Source of the DNA: an uncultured Bacteroidota bacterium
GTDB taxonomy: Bacteria; Bacteroidota; Bacteroidia; Chitinophagales; Chitinophagaceae
DNA length: 6,126 nt
Reading direction: 5' to 3'
NCBI GenBank assembly: GCA_903851455.1
Contig: CAINOM010000729.1
Coordinates: forward strand, 1-6,126
Part shown: positions 1-6,114 of the stretch, piece after piece
How positions within the stretch are numbered: position 1 is the stretch's first letter
Layout of the letters: every line of letters starts with the position of its first letter
Made by a program: the position numbers and the translations under genes
The notes under the pieces: model-generated
What the model was told of the DNA's origin: nothing
Database searches by the model: none
The model's input: only the letters and a program-made list of their open reading frames with translations

Positions 1-1256
1 AGGAAGTTTTTATAAGGCTCTTTAATGGAATCCGGGTGGTTGGCAAAAAAGGCAAATGAGGGTACCGCAGTTGGCACCTGCTGCACAAACTTGATCTTGA
101 TCGCATAGCCGCGGGCGAATGGTGGCGGGTAGCGCTCTATCTCTTTCAGCATGATCTCGTTCAGTACAGATGTGATCACGCGCCTGTTGCGGTTTTCAAA
201 CACCTCCAGCGCCTTCTCCATGCCCTGGAAGATGCGCGACTTTTCAGCAGCGGAAATAAAGATCACCGGCACATCCGTAAATGGCTGCAGCTTTTCTTTT
301 ATCTGCTTTTCAAAATCGCGGGCGGTGTTGGTCTCCTTATTTTTGATCAGGTCCCATTTGTTCACCAGTATCACCACGCCCTTCCCCTTGCGGGTCGCCA
401 GGCTGAAGATGCTGACATCCTGCGCTGTGATGCCGTTCTGTGCATCTATCAGCAGCATGCACACATCCGCTTCGTCCATGGCCTTAATGGCGCGTATCAC
501 GGAGTAGAACTCAAGGTCTTCATGCACATTCTTCTTCTTGCGGATACCCGCCGTATCAATAAGAATGAACTCCTTGCCAAACAACTTATAGTGGGTATGA
601 ATAGTATCGCGGGTAGTGCCGGCAATATCAGAAACTATGGTGCGTTCTTCGTTTACCAGTGCATTCAGCAGGGTAGACTTGCCAGCATTAGGCTGGCCTA
701 TAATGGCGAACTTAGGCAGTGGATTGCCGTCTTTGTCGGTTTCTACCGCATCAACTTCGTCGGTTATATGCGTCACCACCTCGTCCAGTACCTCACCGGT
801 TCCGCTGCCGGATATTGATGATAGGAGAAAAGTCTTTTCAATGCCGAGCGAGTAAAATTCAGTGGCATAAAGAGCGCGTTCCTGGTTGTCTACTTTGTTT
901 ACCAGCAGCAGCACAGGCTTTGTAGACCGGCGCAGCACATCGGCCATGTCTTCGTCCTGGGCAGTGATGCCTGTGGTGGTATCGCAAACGAACAGTATCA
1001 GGTCGGCCTCTTCTATGGCTATCTGCACCTGTTTGCGGATCTCGCGCTCAAAAACGTCATCAGACTTGGCCACAAAACCGCCGGTGTCTATAACGTTGAA
1101 TATTTTGCCGTTCCAGTCAGCAATACCATATTGGCGGTCACGGGTCACACCGCTCTGGTCGTCTACAATAGCTTTACGCTGTTCCAGCAAACGATTAAAA
1201 AGGGTTGATTTACCCACATTCGGCCTTCCAACGATGGCAACTGTAAAACCTGGCAT
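1..1256 (-). CDS. der: Ribosome-associated GTPase Der (EngA), 3' end cut by window edge
   Basis: Der is an essential GTPase with two tandem G domains that acts in maturation of the 50S ribosomal subunit in the cytoplasm. The minus-strand frame opens at an ATG on 1254-1256 and reads without a stop to the window edge, giving 418 residues. G domain 1 shows the P-loop GRPNVGKST (10-18), the G3 motif DTGG (57-60) and NKVD (120-123). A charged linker leads to G domain 2, with GQPNAGKST (187-195), DTAG (234-237), NKWD (299-302) and SAAE (335-338). The KH-like C-terminal domain starts near residue 350 and is still open at the edge (reads EPYKNF). From memory the family is about 435 residues, so roughly 15-20 are missing outside the window. 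It is divergent from the secreted-protein gene. A TAnnTTTG-like element lies about 60 bases upstream. No clear Shine-Dalgarno sequence precedes the ATG, as is usual in Bacteroidota. Identification is very secure. Confidence 0.97.
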   Translation of the reverse strand, partial: MPGFTVAIVGRPNVGKSTLFNRLLEQRKAIVDDQSGVTRDRQYGIADWNGKIFNVIDTGGFVAKSDDVFEREIRKQVQIAIEEADLILFVCDTTTGITAQDEDMADVLRRSTKPVLLLVNKVDNQERALYATEFYSLGIEKTFLLSSISGSGTGEVLDEVVTHITDEVDAVETDKDGNPLPKFAIIGQPNAGKSTLLNALVNEERTIVSDIAGTTRDTIHTHYKLFGKEFILIDTAGIRKKKNVHEDLEFYSVIRAIKAMDEADVCMLLIDAQNGITAQDVSIFSLATRKGKGVVILVNKWDLIKNKETNTARDFEKQIKEKLQPFTDVPVIFISAAEKSRIFQGMEKALEVFENRNRRVITSVLNEIMLKEIERYPPPFARGYAIKIKFVQQVPTAVPSFAFFANHPDSIKEPYKNF

Positions 1257-1280
1257 GTTATAATACTTTTATTTATAAGA

Positions 1281-1318
1281 TTGCCCGCCCGAATGGATTT
1301 TTCGGTACGGGCGGGCAA
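1281..1318. repeat. Perfect 11-bp inverted repeat in the der leader/promoter
   Basis: TTGCCCGCCCG (1281-1291) and CGGGCGGGCAA (1308-1318) are exact reverse complements separated by a 16-base spacer. The arms are far more GC-rich than the surrounding A/T-rich intergenic DNA. On the minus strand the outer arm begins inside the putative -7 element of der and the predicted transcription start falls at the arm's inner end. A der transcript would therefore contain little of the first arm and could not fold the full hairpin. It could be a protein-binding palindrome, a REP-like dispersed repeat, or a terminator for leftward or rightward transcription. It lacks a clean T-tract. Confidence 0.75.
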
Positions 1319-1323
1319 AGGTA
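1316..1323 (-). promoter_or_regulatory. Putative -7 promoter element of der (TACCTTTG)
   Basis: The minus strand reads TACCTTTG here, an exact match to the Bacteroidota -7 consensus TAnnTTTG. Transcription would begin near 1309, giving an untranslated leader of about 53 bases before the der ATG. No good TTG sits at the expected -33 distance; the closest is TTC on 1340-1342. The call therefore rests on one element and its position. The element overlaps the outer arm of the inverted repeat at 1281-1318. Confidence 0.5.
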
Positions 1324-1393
1324 CTTCTAATTACGCACTGAATTGCTTCTCTGCTTAATTAAGATTGTTAAAACTAAGATATTAAGCACTGTT

Positions 1394-1453
1394 CAGCTTT
1401 TAAGGTTGTAGTGCCGCGGTTTTACAGCACATGTAATAGGAATGTAAAAGCTG
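1394..1453. repeat. Spaced 9-bp inverted repeat between the divergent genes
   Basis: CAGCTTTTA (1394-1402) is the exact reverse complement of TAAAAGCTG (1445-1453), with 42 bases between them. It lies just upstream of the promoter of the secreted PNGase F-like gene. The long spacer makes an RNA hairpin unlikely. It may be a chance match or a pair of regulator half-sites. Confidence 0.35.
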
Positions 1454-1475
1454 CCGGGTCCCTGCGAATTTGATA

Positions 1476-1503
1476 TTGTTATCGTTCGTTATCTTTATAT
1501 TTG
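1476..1503 (+). promoter_or_regulatory. Bacteroidota-type promoter of the PNGase F-like gene
   Basis: TATATTTG (1496-1503) matches the Bacteroidota -7 consensus TAnnTTTG exactly. TTG (1476-1478) lies 17 bases upstream as a plausible -33 element; TTTG at 1469-1472 is an alternative. Transcription would start near 1509-1511, leaving a leader of only about 11-19 bases before the ATG codons at 1522 and 1528. This argues against the in-frame TTG at 1501 as a start, because that codon lies inside the promoter. Confidence 0.65.
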
Positions 1504-1527
1504 CTTCCTAACATAAAATTAATGTTG

Positions 1528-3516
1528 ATGAAAAAATATCTATTGCTTGTTTTTACGCTGTGCATTCTGGGCACATCCTCCCGTGCCGCCGTTGGCGATA
1601 CCACCTGGGTGCAGGCAAACATAACCAACCTGGAATGGTATGGCACATTTGATACCACGGTTAATTTCCCCGCGCCGGGAACTACCTTTCGCAAGGTATA
1701 TATGATCTTCACGCTCGGTAAGCATATGTGTCCCGGTTATACTTATGGCACTGGTTCGGTGCCATGGTGCGGCGACTGGGACTATACGGTATTGAACTAC
1801 CTGATGACGCCCGCGGGTGACACCCTGGAACTCGCCAGGTTGATCACTCCATACGCAAATGCAGGTGCGCCCCGCACTCCGTATACCTGGCAGCAGGATT
1901 ATGTATACGACGTGACGGACTACGCGACCGTGATGCATGATAGCGCAACTATGCGTATACTGTATTCGGGCTACTCCGGTGGTTTTACAGCAAGTGTAAA
2001 GTTTGCTTTTATAGAAGGTACGCCGGACAGGAATGTACTGAAAGTACGCCGCCTGTGGACCGGCAGCTACGGCTATGGAGACACTACTCACTTGGATTCA
2101 TTTGATATCAATACACATTTCACTGCCCGCACAGATACGGTGCCGGCGGGAACTGCAACCACTGATGTCAAATTTTTGGTTACCGGCCATGGCTCGGATG
2201 CGAACGGCTGCTGCGAATTTGCAGCACACAATTACCGGGTAATGCTGAACGGAACTGCTGTTGACACCAGGACGATCTGGCGTGACAATTGCGGCTCAAA
2301 TGAACTTTATCCGCAATCGGGCACATGGTTGTACCAGAGAGGCAATTGGTGCCCCGGCGCGCTGGTGTATCCCAACTATCATCTGCTCCCGGGATTAACA
2401 CCGGGAACAGGTTTTGACGTGGCACTGCAATTTGATTCTTATGTTGGCAGCGGAGGAAGCTATACTACGGAAGGTCATCTTATCTATTACGGCGTTATGA
2501 ACAAGACGCTGGATGCATCGCTTGATGACATCATTGCTCCTACTTCTGATCAAAATCACTTCAGGGAAAACCCTACTTCCGATAACCCGGTAGTGCATGT
2601 CAAGAATACCGGCGAAAATACGATCACTTCCATTTTGTTCCGGTATGGTGTTGCAGGATATGCTGTTCAGACATACAGTTGGACCGGTACTATGGCTGCG
2701 CTCCAGGAATCGGATATCAGCCTGCCACTGCTTTCTGCATTAGATAGCCTCGCCGGTGTTTCAGGCACCTATTCTTTTACCTGCACCATTCTGGAAGTGA
2801 ATGGCGGCCCGGATAATGATGGCACAAATAACACCATGACCTCAAGCTTCGTTTCAGCTCCTGTATGGCCTGCGCGTTTCAGGGTAACCATGAGGACCAA
2901 CAATGAAGGTACCACTGAAAATAGCTGGATCATCTATGATATGCATAATAACATAGTTAGTCAGCGCGCGGGTGGTGCGCTGAACACCACCTATAGGGAT
3001 ACCGTTATTTTGCCAAAGGGTTGTTATCGCATACAGGTGTATGATAGCAGCTGTGACGGCCTTAACTGGTGGAATTTCGGCAATTATACACCGGTGATCA
3101 CATCCGGCTACGTGACTGTCGGTCCAATACCGGGTACCCTGTTCACGCTTCACGGTGATGTTGCCTCCGGCACTTATAACAATGATTTCGGTTGTGGTTT
3201 TACCCAATATTTCTATGTGGCCACTGATGCTCCGCCTTCGCTGGCTATATCAGATCTTAATGCGGATGATGTGATGCTCGACGCGTTTCCAAATCCTGCT
3301 AAGAACGTTGTTAATGTCGAGATATCTGGTTTGCAAAATGTGCATGGGCACCTGGAGTTGACCGATATGACCGGCAGGGTAGTGGTGTCCGAGTTGTGTA
3401 CGGACACACACCAGCAATTGAATGTAAGTAGCCTGGCAAACGGCATGTATTTGCTGGTGTATGTGAATGACGCTACAGGAAGCAGGGTGCAAACCAAAAT
3501 AGTAATTACTAAGTAG
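1528..3516 (+). CDS. Secreted PNGase F-related protein with T9SS C-terminal sorting domain
   Basis: The predicted product is a 662-residue exported protein related to peptide-N-glycosidase F, which cleaves the amide bond between Asn and N-glycans. Residues 1-20 form a Sec signal peptide (MKKYLLLVFTLC, then a small-residue stretch). Residues about 24-330 resemble the two PNGase F jelly-roll domains: WCGDWD (80-85), LITPY, DVTDY, EGTPD, GCCEF (E230) and NWCPGALV. D85 aligns with PNGase F D60 and E230 with E206. The position of E118 is S147 in YSGYSGG (146-152), so activity is not assured. Residues about 333-440 look like an Ig/CARDB-type domain. Residues about 449-570 resemble the jelly-roll found in other T9SS cargo, with ENSW and YDSSCDG (D506-G511). 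Residues about 578-662 are a type A sorting domain with FPNP (587-590) and a GMYLL strand. The start at 1528 fits the signal peptide and promoter; ATG 1522 would add two residues. It is followed by a hairpin terminator. The substrate is unknown, and binding or deglycosylation of glycoproteins is inferred. Confidence 0.88.
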   Translation: MKKYLLLVFTLCILGTSSRAAVGDTTWVQANITNLEWYGTFDTTVNFPAPGTTFRKVYMIFTLGKHMCPGYTYGTGSVPWCGDWDYTVLNYLMTPAGDTLELARLITPYANAGAPRTPYTWQQDYVYDVTDYATVMHDSATMRILYSGYSGGFTASVKFAFIEGTPDRNVLKVRRLWTGSYGYGDTTHLDSFDINTHFTARTDTVPAGTATTDVKFLVTGHGSDANGCCEFAAHNYRVMLNGTAVDTRTIWRDNCGSNELYPQSGTWLYQRGNWCPGALVYPNYHLLPGLTPGTGFDVALQFDSYVGSGGSYTTEGHLIYYGVMNKTLDASLDDIIAPTSDQNHFRENPTSDNPVVHVKNTGENTITSILFRYGVAGYAVQTYSWTGTMAALQESDISLPLLSALDSLAGVSGTYSFTCTILEVNGGPDNDGTNNTMTSSFVSAPVWPARFRVTMRTNNEGTTENSWIIYDMHNNIVSQRAGGALNTTYRDTVILPKGCYRIQVYDSSCDGLNWWNFGNYTPVITSGYVTVGPIPGTLFTLHGDVASGTYNNDFGCGFTQYFYVATDAPPSLAISDLNADDVMLDAFPNPAKNVVNVEISGLQNVHGHLELTDMTGRVVVSELCTDTHQQLNVSSLANGMYLLVYVNDATGSRVQTKIVITK

Positions 3517-3546
3517 GATATTCGCAGGTAAATAACAAGATATACC

Positions 3547-3579
3547 ACTGAACGGGCTGCGTATGGCAGCCTGTTTAGT
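3547..3579 (+). terminator. Stem-loop terminator after the PNGase F-like gene
   Basis: The arms 3547-3560 and 3566-3579 pair over 14 positions, including two G-U pairs, around the five-base loop GTATG. The GC-rich core is GGCTGC/GCAGCC. It sits 30 bases after the stop codon and just before the TPR gene, so it probably separates the two transcription units. No long T-tract follows (the next bases are TATAAAAATG), so termination efficiency is uncertain. Confidence 0.6.
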
Positions 3580-3600
3580 TATAAAAATGCTTAATGGAAT

Positions 3601-3915
3601 ATGAATGACAGGGTAGAGAAATTGCGGACCTTTTTGAGTGCAACGCCAAACGATTGTTTCTTGAATCATGCGCTGGCGCTGGAATATGTGAAGGTTGGGG
3701 ACGAAGAAAAAGCAAGGAAACACTTTGAGCAAAATATGGCCACCGATGCCACATATGTAGCCACGTATTATCATTTGGGTAAGCTGCTGGAGCGGATCGG
3801 TGACCAGGCTGGAGCGATCGGTATTTACGAGAAGGGAATGGTGCAGGCGAAGTTGGCGAAGGATATGCACTCCTACAGCGAGCTGCAGGCGGCCTACGAA
3901 GACCTGGTGGATTAG
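3601..3915 (+). CDS. Small tetratricopeptide repeat (TPR) protein
   Basis: This 104-residue cytoplasmic protein, with no signal peptide or membrane segment, consists mostly of two TPR units that usually mediate protein-protein contacts. Repeat 1 covers about residues 20-53 (ALALEYVKVGDEEKARKHFE) and repeat 2 about 54-87 (YYHLGKLLERIGDQAGAIGI). Both show the expected small and aromatic positions of paired TPR helices, followed by a C-terminal helix. The ATG at 3601 is the natural start because nearby upstream ATGs at 3587 and 3594 are out of frame. The stop lies 20 bases before the tilS start with no terminator between, so the two are probably co-transcribed. The partner and precise role are unknown. 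Small stand-alone TPR proteins of this size are common in Bacteroidota. Confidence 0.85.
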   Translation: MNDRVEKLRTFLSATPNDCFLNHALALEYVKVGDEEKARKHFEQNMATDATYVATYYHLGKLLERIGDQAGAIGIYEKGMVQAKLAKDMHSYSELQAAYEDLVD

Positions 3916-3935
3916 TCCTGTCTTAAGATAATAAC

Positions 3936-5270
3936 ATGAATTTACTGCAACAATTTAAGGAACAATGGGCGGCAAAACACTATGTATTGCCGGGGCAAAC
4001 TGTGCTGCTTGCCGTGAGTGGCGGCGCAGACTCAATGGTCATGGCCGATCTGTTCCTTAAAAGCGGGATACCATTTGCTGTTGCGCATTGCAATTTCGGG
4101 CTGCGTGGAGAGGCCTCGGTTCTTGATGAGCAGTTGGTGTTGGATTGGTGTGACAGAAATAAGATCAAATGCCACCGCGTCCAATTCGAGACGAAGGAAA
4201 AGTCGGCCGAATGGAAGAAGGGAACACAGGAAACCGCGCGCATACTTCGGTATGAATGGTTCGAACTGATCAGGCAGGAGCATGGCTATGCCATAGTCGT
4301 TACTGCCCATCATGCCAACGATAATGTGGAAACCTTGCTGATCAATCTGTTCAAAGGCACTGGTATAGGCGGGCTGCATGGCATCATGCCGGAGAATGGC
4401 AATATCATACGTCCATTGCTGTTTGCTACTAAGGAAATGCTTGCGGCATATGCCGCAGAACAATCAATAACATACCGGCACGATGCATCAAATGATACCG
4501 ACGACTACCTGAGAAATGCGGTGAGACACAATATAGTACCCGCCATCCAGCAATGGTTCCCAAATGCTGTGGTCAATGTAAATGAGAGTATAGAACGTTT
4601 CGGGGAGGCAGAGATATTGTATAAGAAAGCCATTGCGCAGGAGCGAAAAAAACTAATGGAGCAGCGTGGCCACGACTACTATATTCCCGTGCTCAAGTTG
4701 CGGCATCACGAGCCACTGGCGACCATCATGTATGAACTGCTGTACCCGTTTGGTTTCTCTTCGGCTCAATTGCCCAATGTGTTGAGCCTGTTGGACGCCG
4801 AGACTGGGCGGTACGTATCCTCATCCACTCACCGCGTGATCCGCAACCGCGATTTCCTGGTTATAACTACTATTCCCGCTGATACTGCCGATCTGATCAT
4901 CGTAGAGGCCGCGCCTTGCGCGATCGAGGCCGGCAAGTACCATTTCTCTTTTTCTATTCAACCGAAGCCAGCAAAAATACCCGCCGATCCGGAAGTGGCC
5001 TATCTCGACATGAGTTCGATCACATTCCCGCTCATCCTGCGTAAATGGAAAATGGGCGACTATTTTTATCCCTTCGGCATGAAAATGAAGATGAAGAAAG
5101 TGAGCCGCCTGCTCATCGACCAAAAAGTGCCGCTTCACGAAAAAGAAGACATACGTATCGTAGAATGCGGTAAACGTATTGCCTGGGTCTCCGGCATCCG
5201 GCCTGATGAGCGTTTCAGGGTGAAAGATACTACGACACAAGTTCTCGTAGTGAAGAGAACCAAGTCGTGA
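3936..5270 (+). CDS. tilS: tRNA(Ile)-lysidine synthase TilS
   Basis: TilS uses ATP and lysine to convert C34 of the CAU-anticodon tRNA-Ile to lysidine, so that the tRNA reads AUA as isoleucine rather than AUG as methionine. The 444-residue cytoplasmic protein begins with a PP-loop ATPase domain (about 20-210). It contains the P-loop SGGADS (28-33), an AHCNFGLRG segment and HHANDNVET (125-133), which is followed by a KGTGIGGLHG segment. LRNAVRHNIVP is the conserved helix near the end of this domain. The linker region is followed by the C-terminal TilS domain (about 364-441), with LRKWKMGDYF starting at 368, then LLIDQKVPLHEKE and WVSGIRPDERF. Length and domain order are normal for the family. 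It follows the TPR gene by 20 bases and converges on the rhomboid gene; the two stop codons touch. Confidence 0.97.
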   Translation: MNLLQQFKEQWAAKHYVLPGQTVLLAVSGGADSMVMADLFLKSGIPFAVAHCNFGLRGEASVLDEQLVLDWCDRNKIKCHRVQFETKEKSAEWKKGTQETARILRYEWFELIRQEHGYAIVVTAHHANDNVETLLINLFKGTGIGGLHGIMPENGNIIRPLLFATKEMLAAYAAEQSITYRHDASNDTDDYLRNAVRHNIVPAIQQWFPNAVVNVNESIERFGEAEILYKKAIAQERKKLMEQRGHDYYIPVLKLRHHEPLATIMYELLYPFGFSSAQLPNVLSLLDAETGRYVSSSTHRVIRNRDFLVITTIPADTADLIIVEAAPCAIEAGKYHFSFSIQPKPAKIPADPEVAYLDMSSITFPLILRKWKMGDYFYPFGMKMKMKKVSRLLIDQKVPLHEKEDIRIVECGKRIAWVSGIRPDERFRVKDTTTQVLVVKRTKS

Positions 5271-5284
5271 CTACATATTGTAGT
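5228..5284. repeat. Two related hairpins at the tilS/rhomboid convergent junction
   Basis: Hairpin 1 has arms ACTACGA (5229-5235) and TCGTAGT (5245-5251) with a nine-base loop, inside the end of tilS. Hairpin 2 has arms ACTACA (5270-5275) and TGTAGT (5279-5284) with a TAT loop and covers the rhomboid stop codon and the last base of the tilS stop. Both share the ACTAC/GTAGT core, so arms of one could pair with the other. There are no T-tracts. A two-way transcription stop is possible but unproven. Confidence 0.4.
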
Positions 5285-5879
5285 GCGGATGCATCAGGGT
5301 GTCAATAAAGCCTACACCATGAGATGGATCAATGATGAACGCAAACAGCAGGCCATAAACAGCGCCCCATAGGTGCGCGTCATGATTGATATTGCCGGAG
5401 CCGCGTTTCGCCATATAGGCCTCATAAGCGAGGTACAGGCCACCGAACACGATGCAGGGTATGTTTATAGGAATGAACATGATCCGCAATCCACCCCACG
5501 GCTCAGCATAGATGATCAGAAACAGAGCAGCAGATACACCGCCGGATGCACCGAGGGAACGGTAATAACTGTTGTGCCGGTTCTTAAGAAAAGAGGGTAG
5601 TGACGCCACCACAATGCCAGTAAGATACAGCGTGACGAATTGTCCGCTTATCCCCATCGACTCTATCGAACTGCCGCAAAACCACAGGGTGAACATATTG
5701 AAGATAAGGTGGTTCATATCAGCATGCACAAAGCCTGAAGATAACAGCCGGTAGTACTCAGCAGGGTTATTGTCCATTGCCCGTGGCCATAGGATCAGCT
5801 TGTTATATATGGTATCGTTGTTGAAAGCGGCCAATGAAATCATGACCGTGATCGCAATAATAATTAAGGTATAGCTCAT
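5271..5879 (-). CDS. Rhomboid-family intramembrane serine protease
   Basis: Rhomboids cleave transmembrane helices inside the membrane with a Ser-His dyad. This 202-residue protein has the minimal six-helix fold with no extra cytosolic domain. The helices are roughly 3-19, 54-72, 79-97, 106-124, 131-151 and 168-184. The catalytic serine is S112 in GASGG (110-114) on helix 4 and the histidine is H169 in HDAHLWG (166-172) on helix 6. H57 and N61 in HADMNHLIFN (52-61) match the oxyanion-side His and Asn (H150 and N154 of E. coli GlpG). All expected active-site residues are present, so it is probably active; its substrate cannot be told from sequence. The start is ATG on 5877-5879, with an A/T-rich leader and no Shine-Dalgarno sequence. 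A near-match to TAnnTTTG (TACTTTCG, minus strand 5900-5907) may be its promoter. The gene converges on tilS with zero spacing and is separated from the upstream tRNA by a terminator. Confidence 0.95.
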   Translation of the reverse strand: MSYTLIIIAITVMISLAAFNNDTIYNKLILWPRAMDNNPAEYYRLLSSGFVHADMNHLIFNMFTLWFCGSSIESMGISGQFVTLYLTGIVVASLPSFLKNRHNSYYRSLGASGGVSAALFLIIYAEPWGGLRIMFIPINIPCIVFGGLYLAYEAYMAKRGSGNINHDAHLWGAVYGLLFAFIIDPSHGVGFIDTLMHPHYNM

Positions 5880-5989
5880 TTACAATAAAAGTAATTGGTC
5901 GAAAGTAGAAAGTCTAAAGTTAAGGGTTTGAAAAAAGTTCTCCCAAGTAATGATACTTACTTTGTGACTTCGCCGCTGGATCAAAAATG

Positions 5990-6017
5990 AAAAAGAGCGC
6001 CGTAAGGCACTCTTTTT
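5990..6017 (-). terminator. Terminator downstream of tRNA-Arg
   Basis: On the minus strand, arms AAAAAGAGTGCC and GGCGCTCTTTTT pair around the TTAC loop (6002-6005), with one T/C mismatch in an otherwise continuous stem. The descending arm ends in a run of T. It begins 24 bases after the tRNA 3' end and precedes the rhomboid leader, so it should end the tRNA transcript. The A- and T-runs on either side of the stem mean it would work for plus-strand transcripts too. Confidence 0.8.
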
Positions 6018-6040
6018 TGGTAACCGTAGGGTGACCTCAG

Positions 6041-6114
6041 TGACCGCGTCAGGATTCAAACCTGAAACCTTCTCATCCGTAGTGAGATGCTCTATTCAGT
6101 TGAGCTACGCAGCC
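6041..6114 (-). tRNA. tRNA-Arg (anticodon ACG)
   Basis: The 74-base gene folds as a full cloverleaf: acceptor GGCTGCG/CGCGGTC with two G-U pairs, D stem GCTC/GAGC, anticodon stem TCTCA/TGAGA with loop CTACGGA, variable loop AGGTT, T stem TCAGG/CCTGA with loop TTTGAAT, and discriminator A73. The anticodon ACG reads arginine CGN codons once A34 is deaminated to inosine by TadA. The CCA end is not encoded: the base after A73 starts CTG. Two tertiary positions are unusual: A15 with T48, and A19 with T56, in place of the common G15-C48 and G19-C56 pairs. A terminator follows within 30 bases. The upstream promoter is outside the window. Confidence 0.95.

Noticed and set aside
151..1263. Several plus-strand open frames of 68-125 codons across this stretch
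   Set aside because: They lie antisense to der, whose minus-strand frame shows every GTPase motif. Their products are Ser/Arg-rich with no recognisable domain.
1540..2091. Minus-strand open frame of 183 codons
   Set aside because: It is antisense to the PNGase F-like domain, which has clear family motifs on the plus strand. The product resembles nothing known to me.
2389..2408. Inverted repeat TCCCGG/CCGGGA
   Set aside because: It is coding DNA for two nearby Pro-Gly pairs (LLPG and TPGT), so the repeated CCGGG follows from the protein sequence.
3385..3407. Hairpin GTGTCCG/CGGACAC with a nine-base loop
   Set aside because: It is inside the conserved T9SS sorting domain about 110 bases before the stop, has no T-tract, and is plausibly a chance product of codon choice.
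3250..3870. Minus-strand open frame of 206 codons
   Set aside because: It runs antisense across the T9SS sorting domain, the intergenic hairpin and the TPR gene, all of which are well supported on the plus strand.
4018..5240. Open frames on both strands inside tilS, up to 143 codons
   Set aside because: TilS motifs run continuously through the plus-strand frame from 3936 to 5270, so the others are shadows.
5373..5754. Plus-strand frames opposite the rhomboid gene
   Set aside because: The minus-strand protein carries the complete rhomboid active site. The plus-strand products have no domain or plausible start region.
5941..5965. Possible plus-strand promoter around TACTTACTTTG
   Set aside because: It does not fit TAnnTTTG exactly and no plus-strand gene follows before the window ends.
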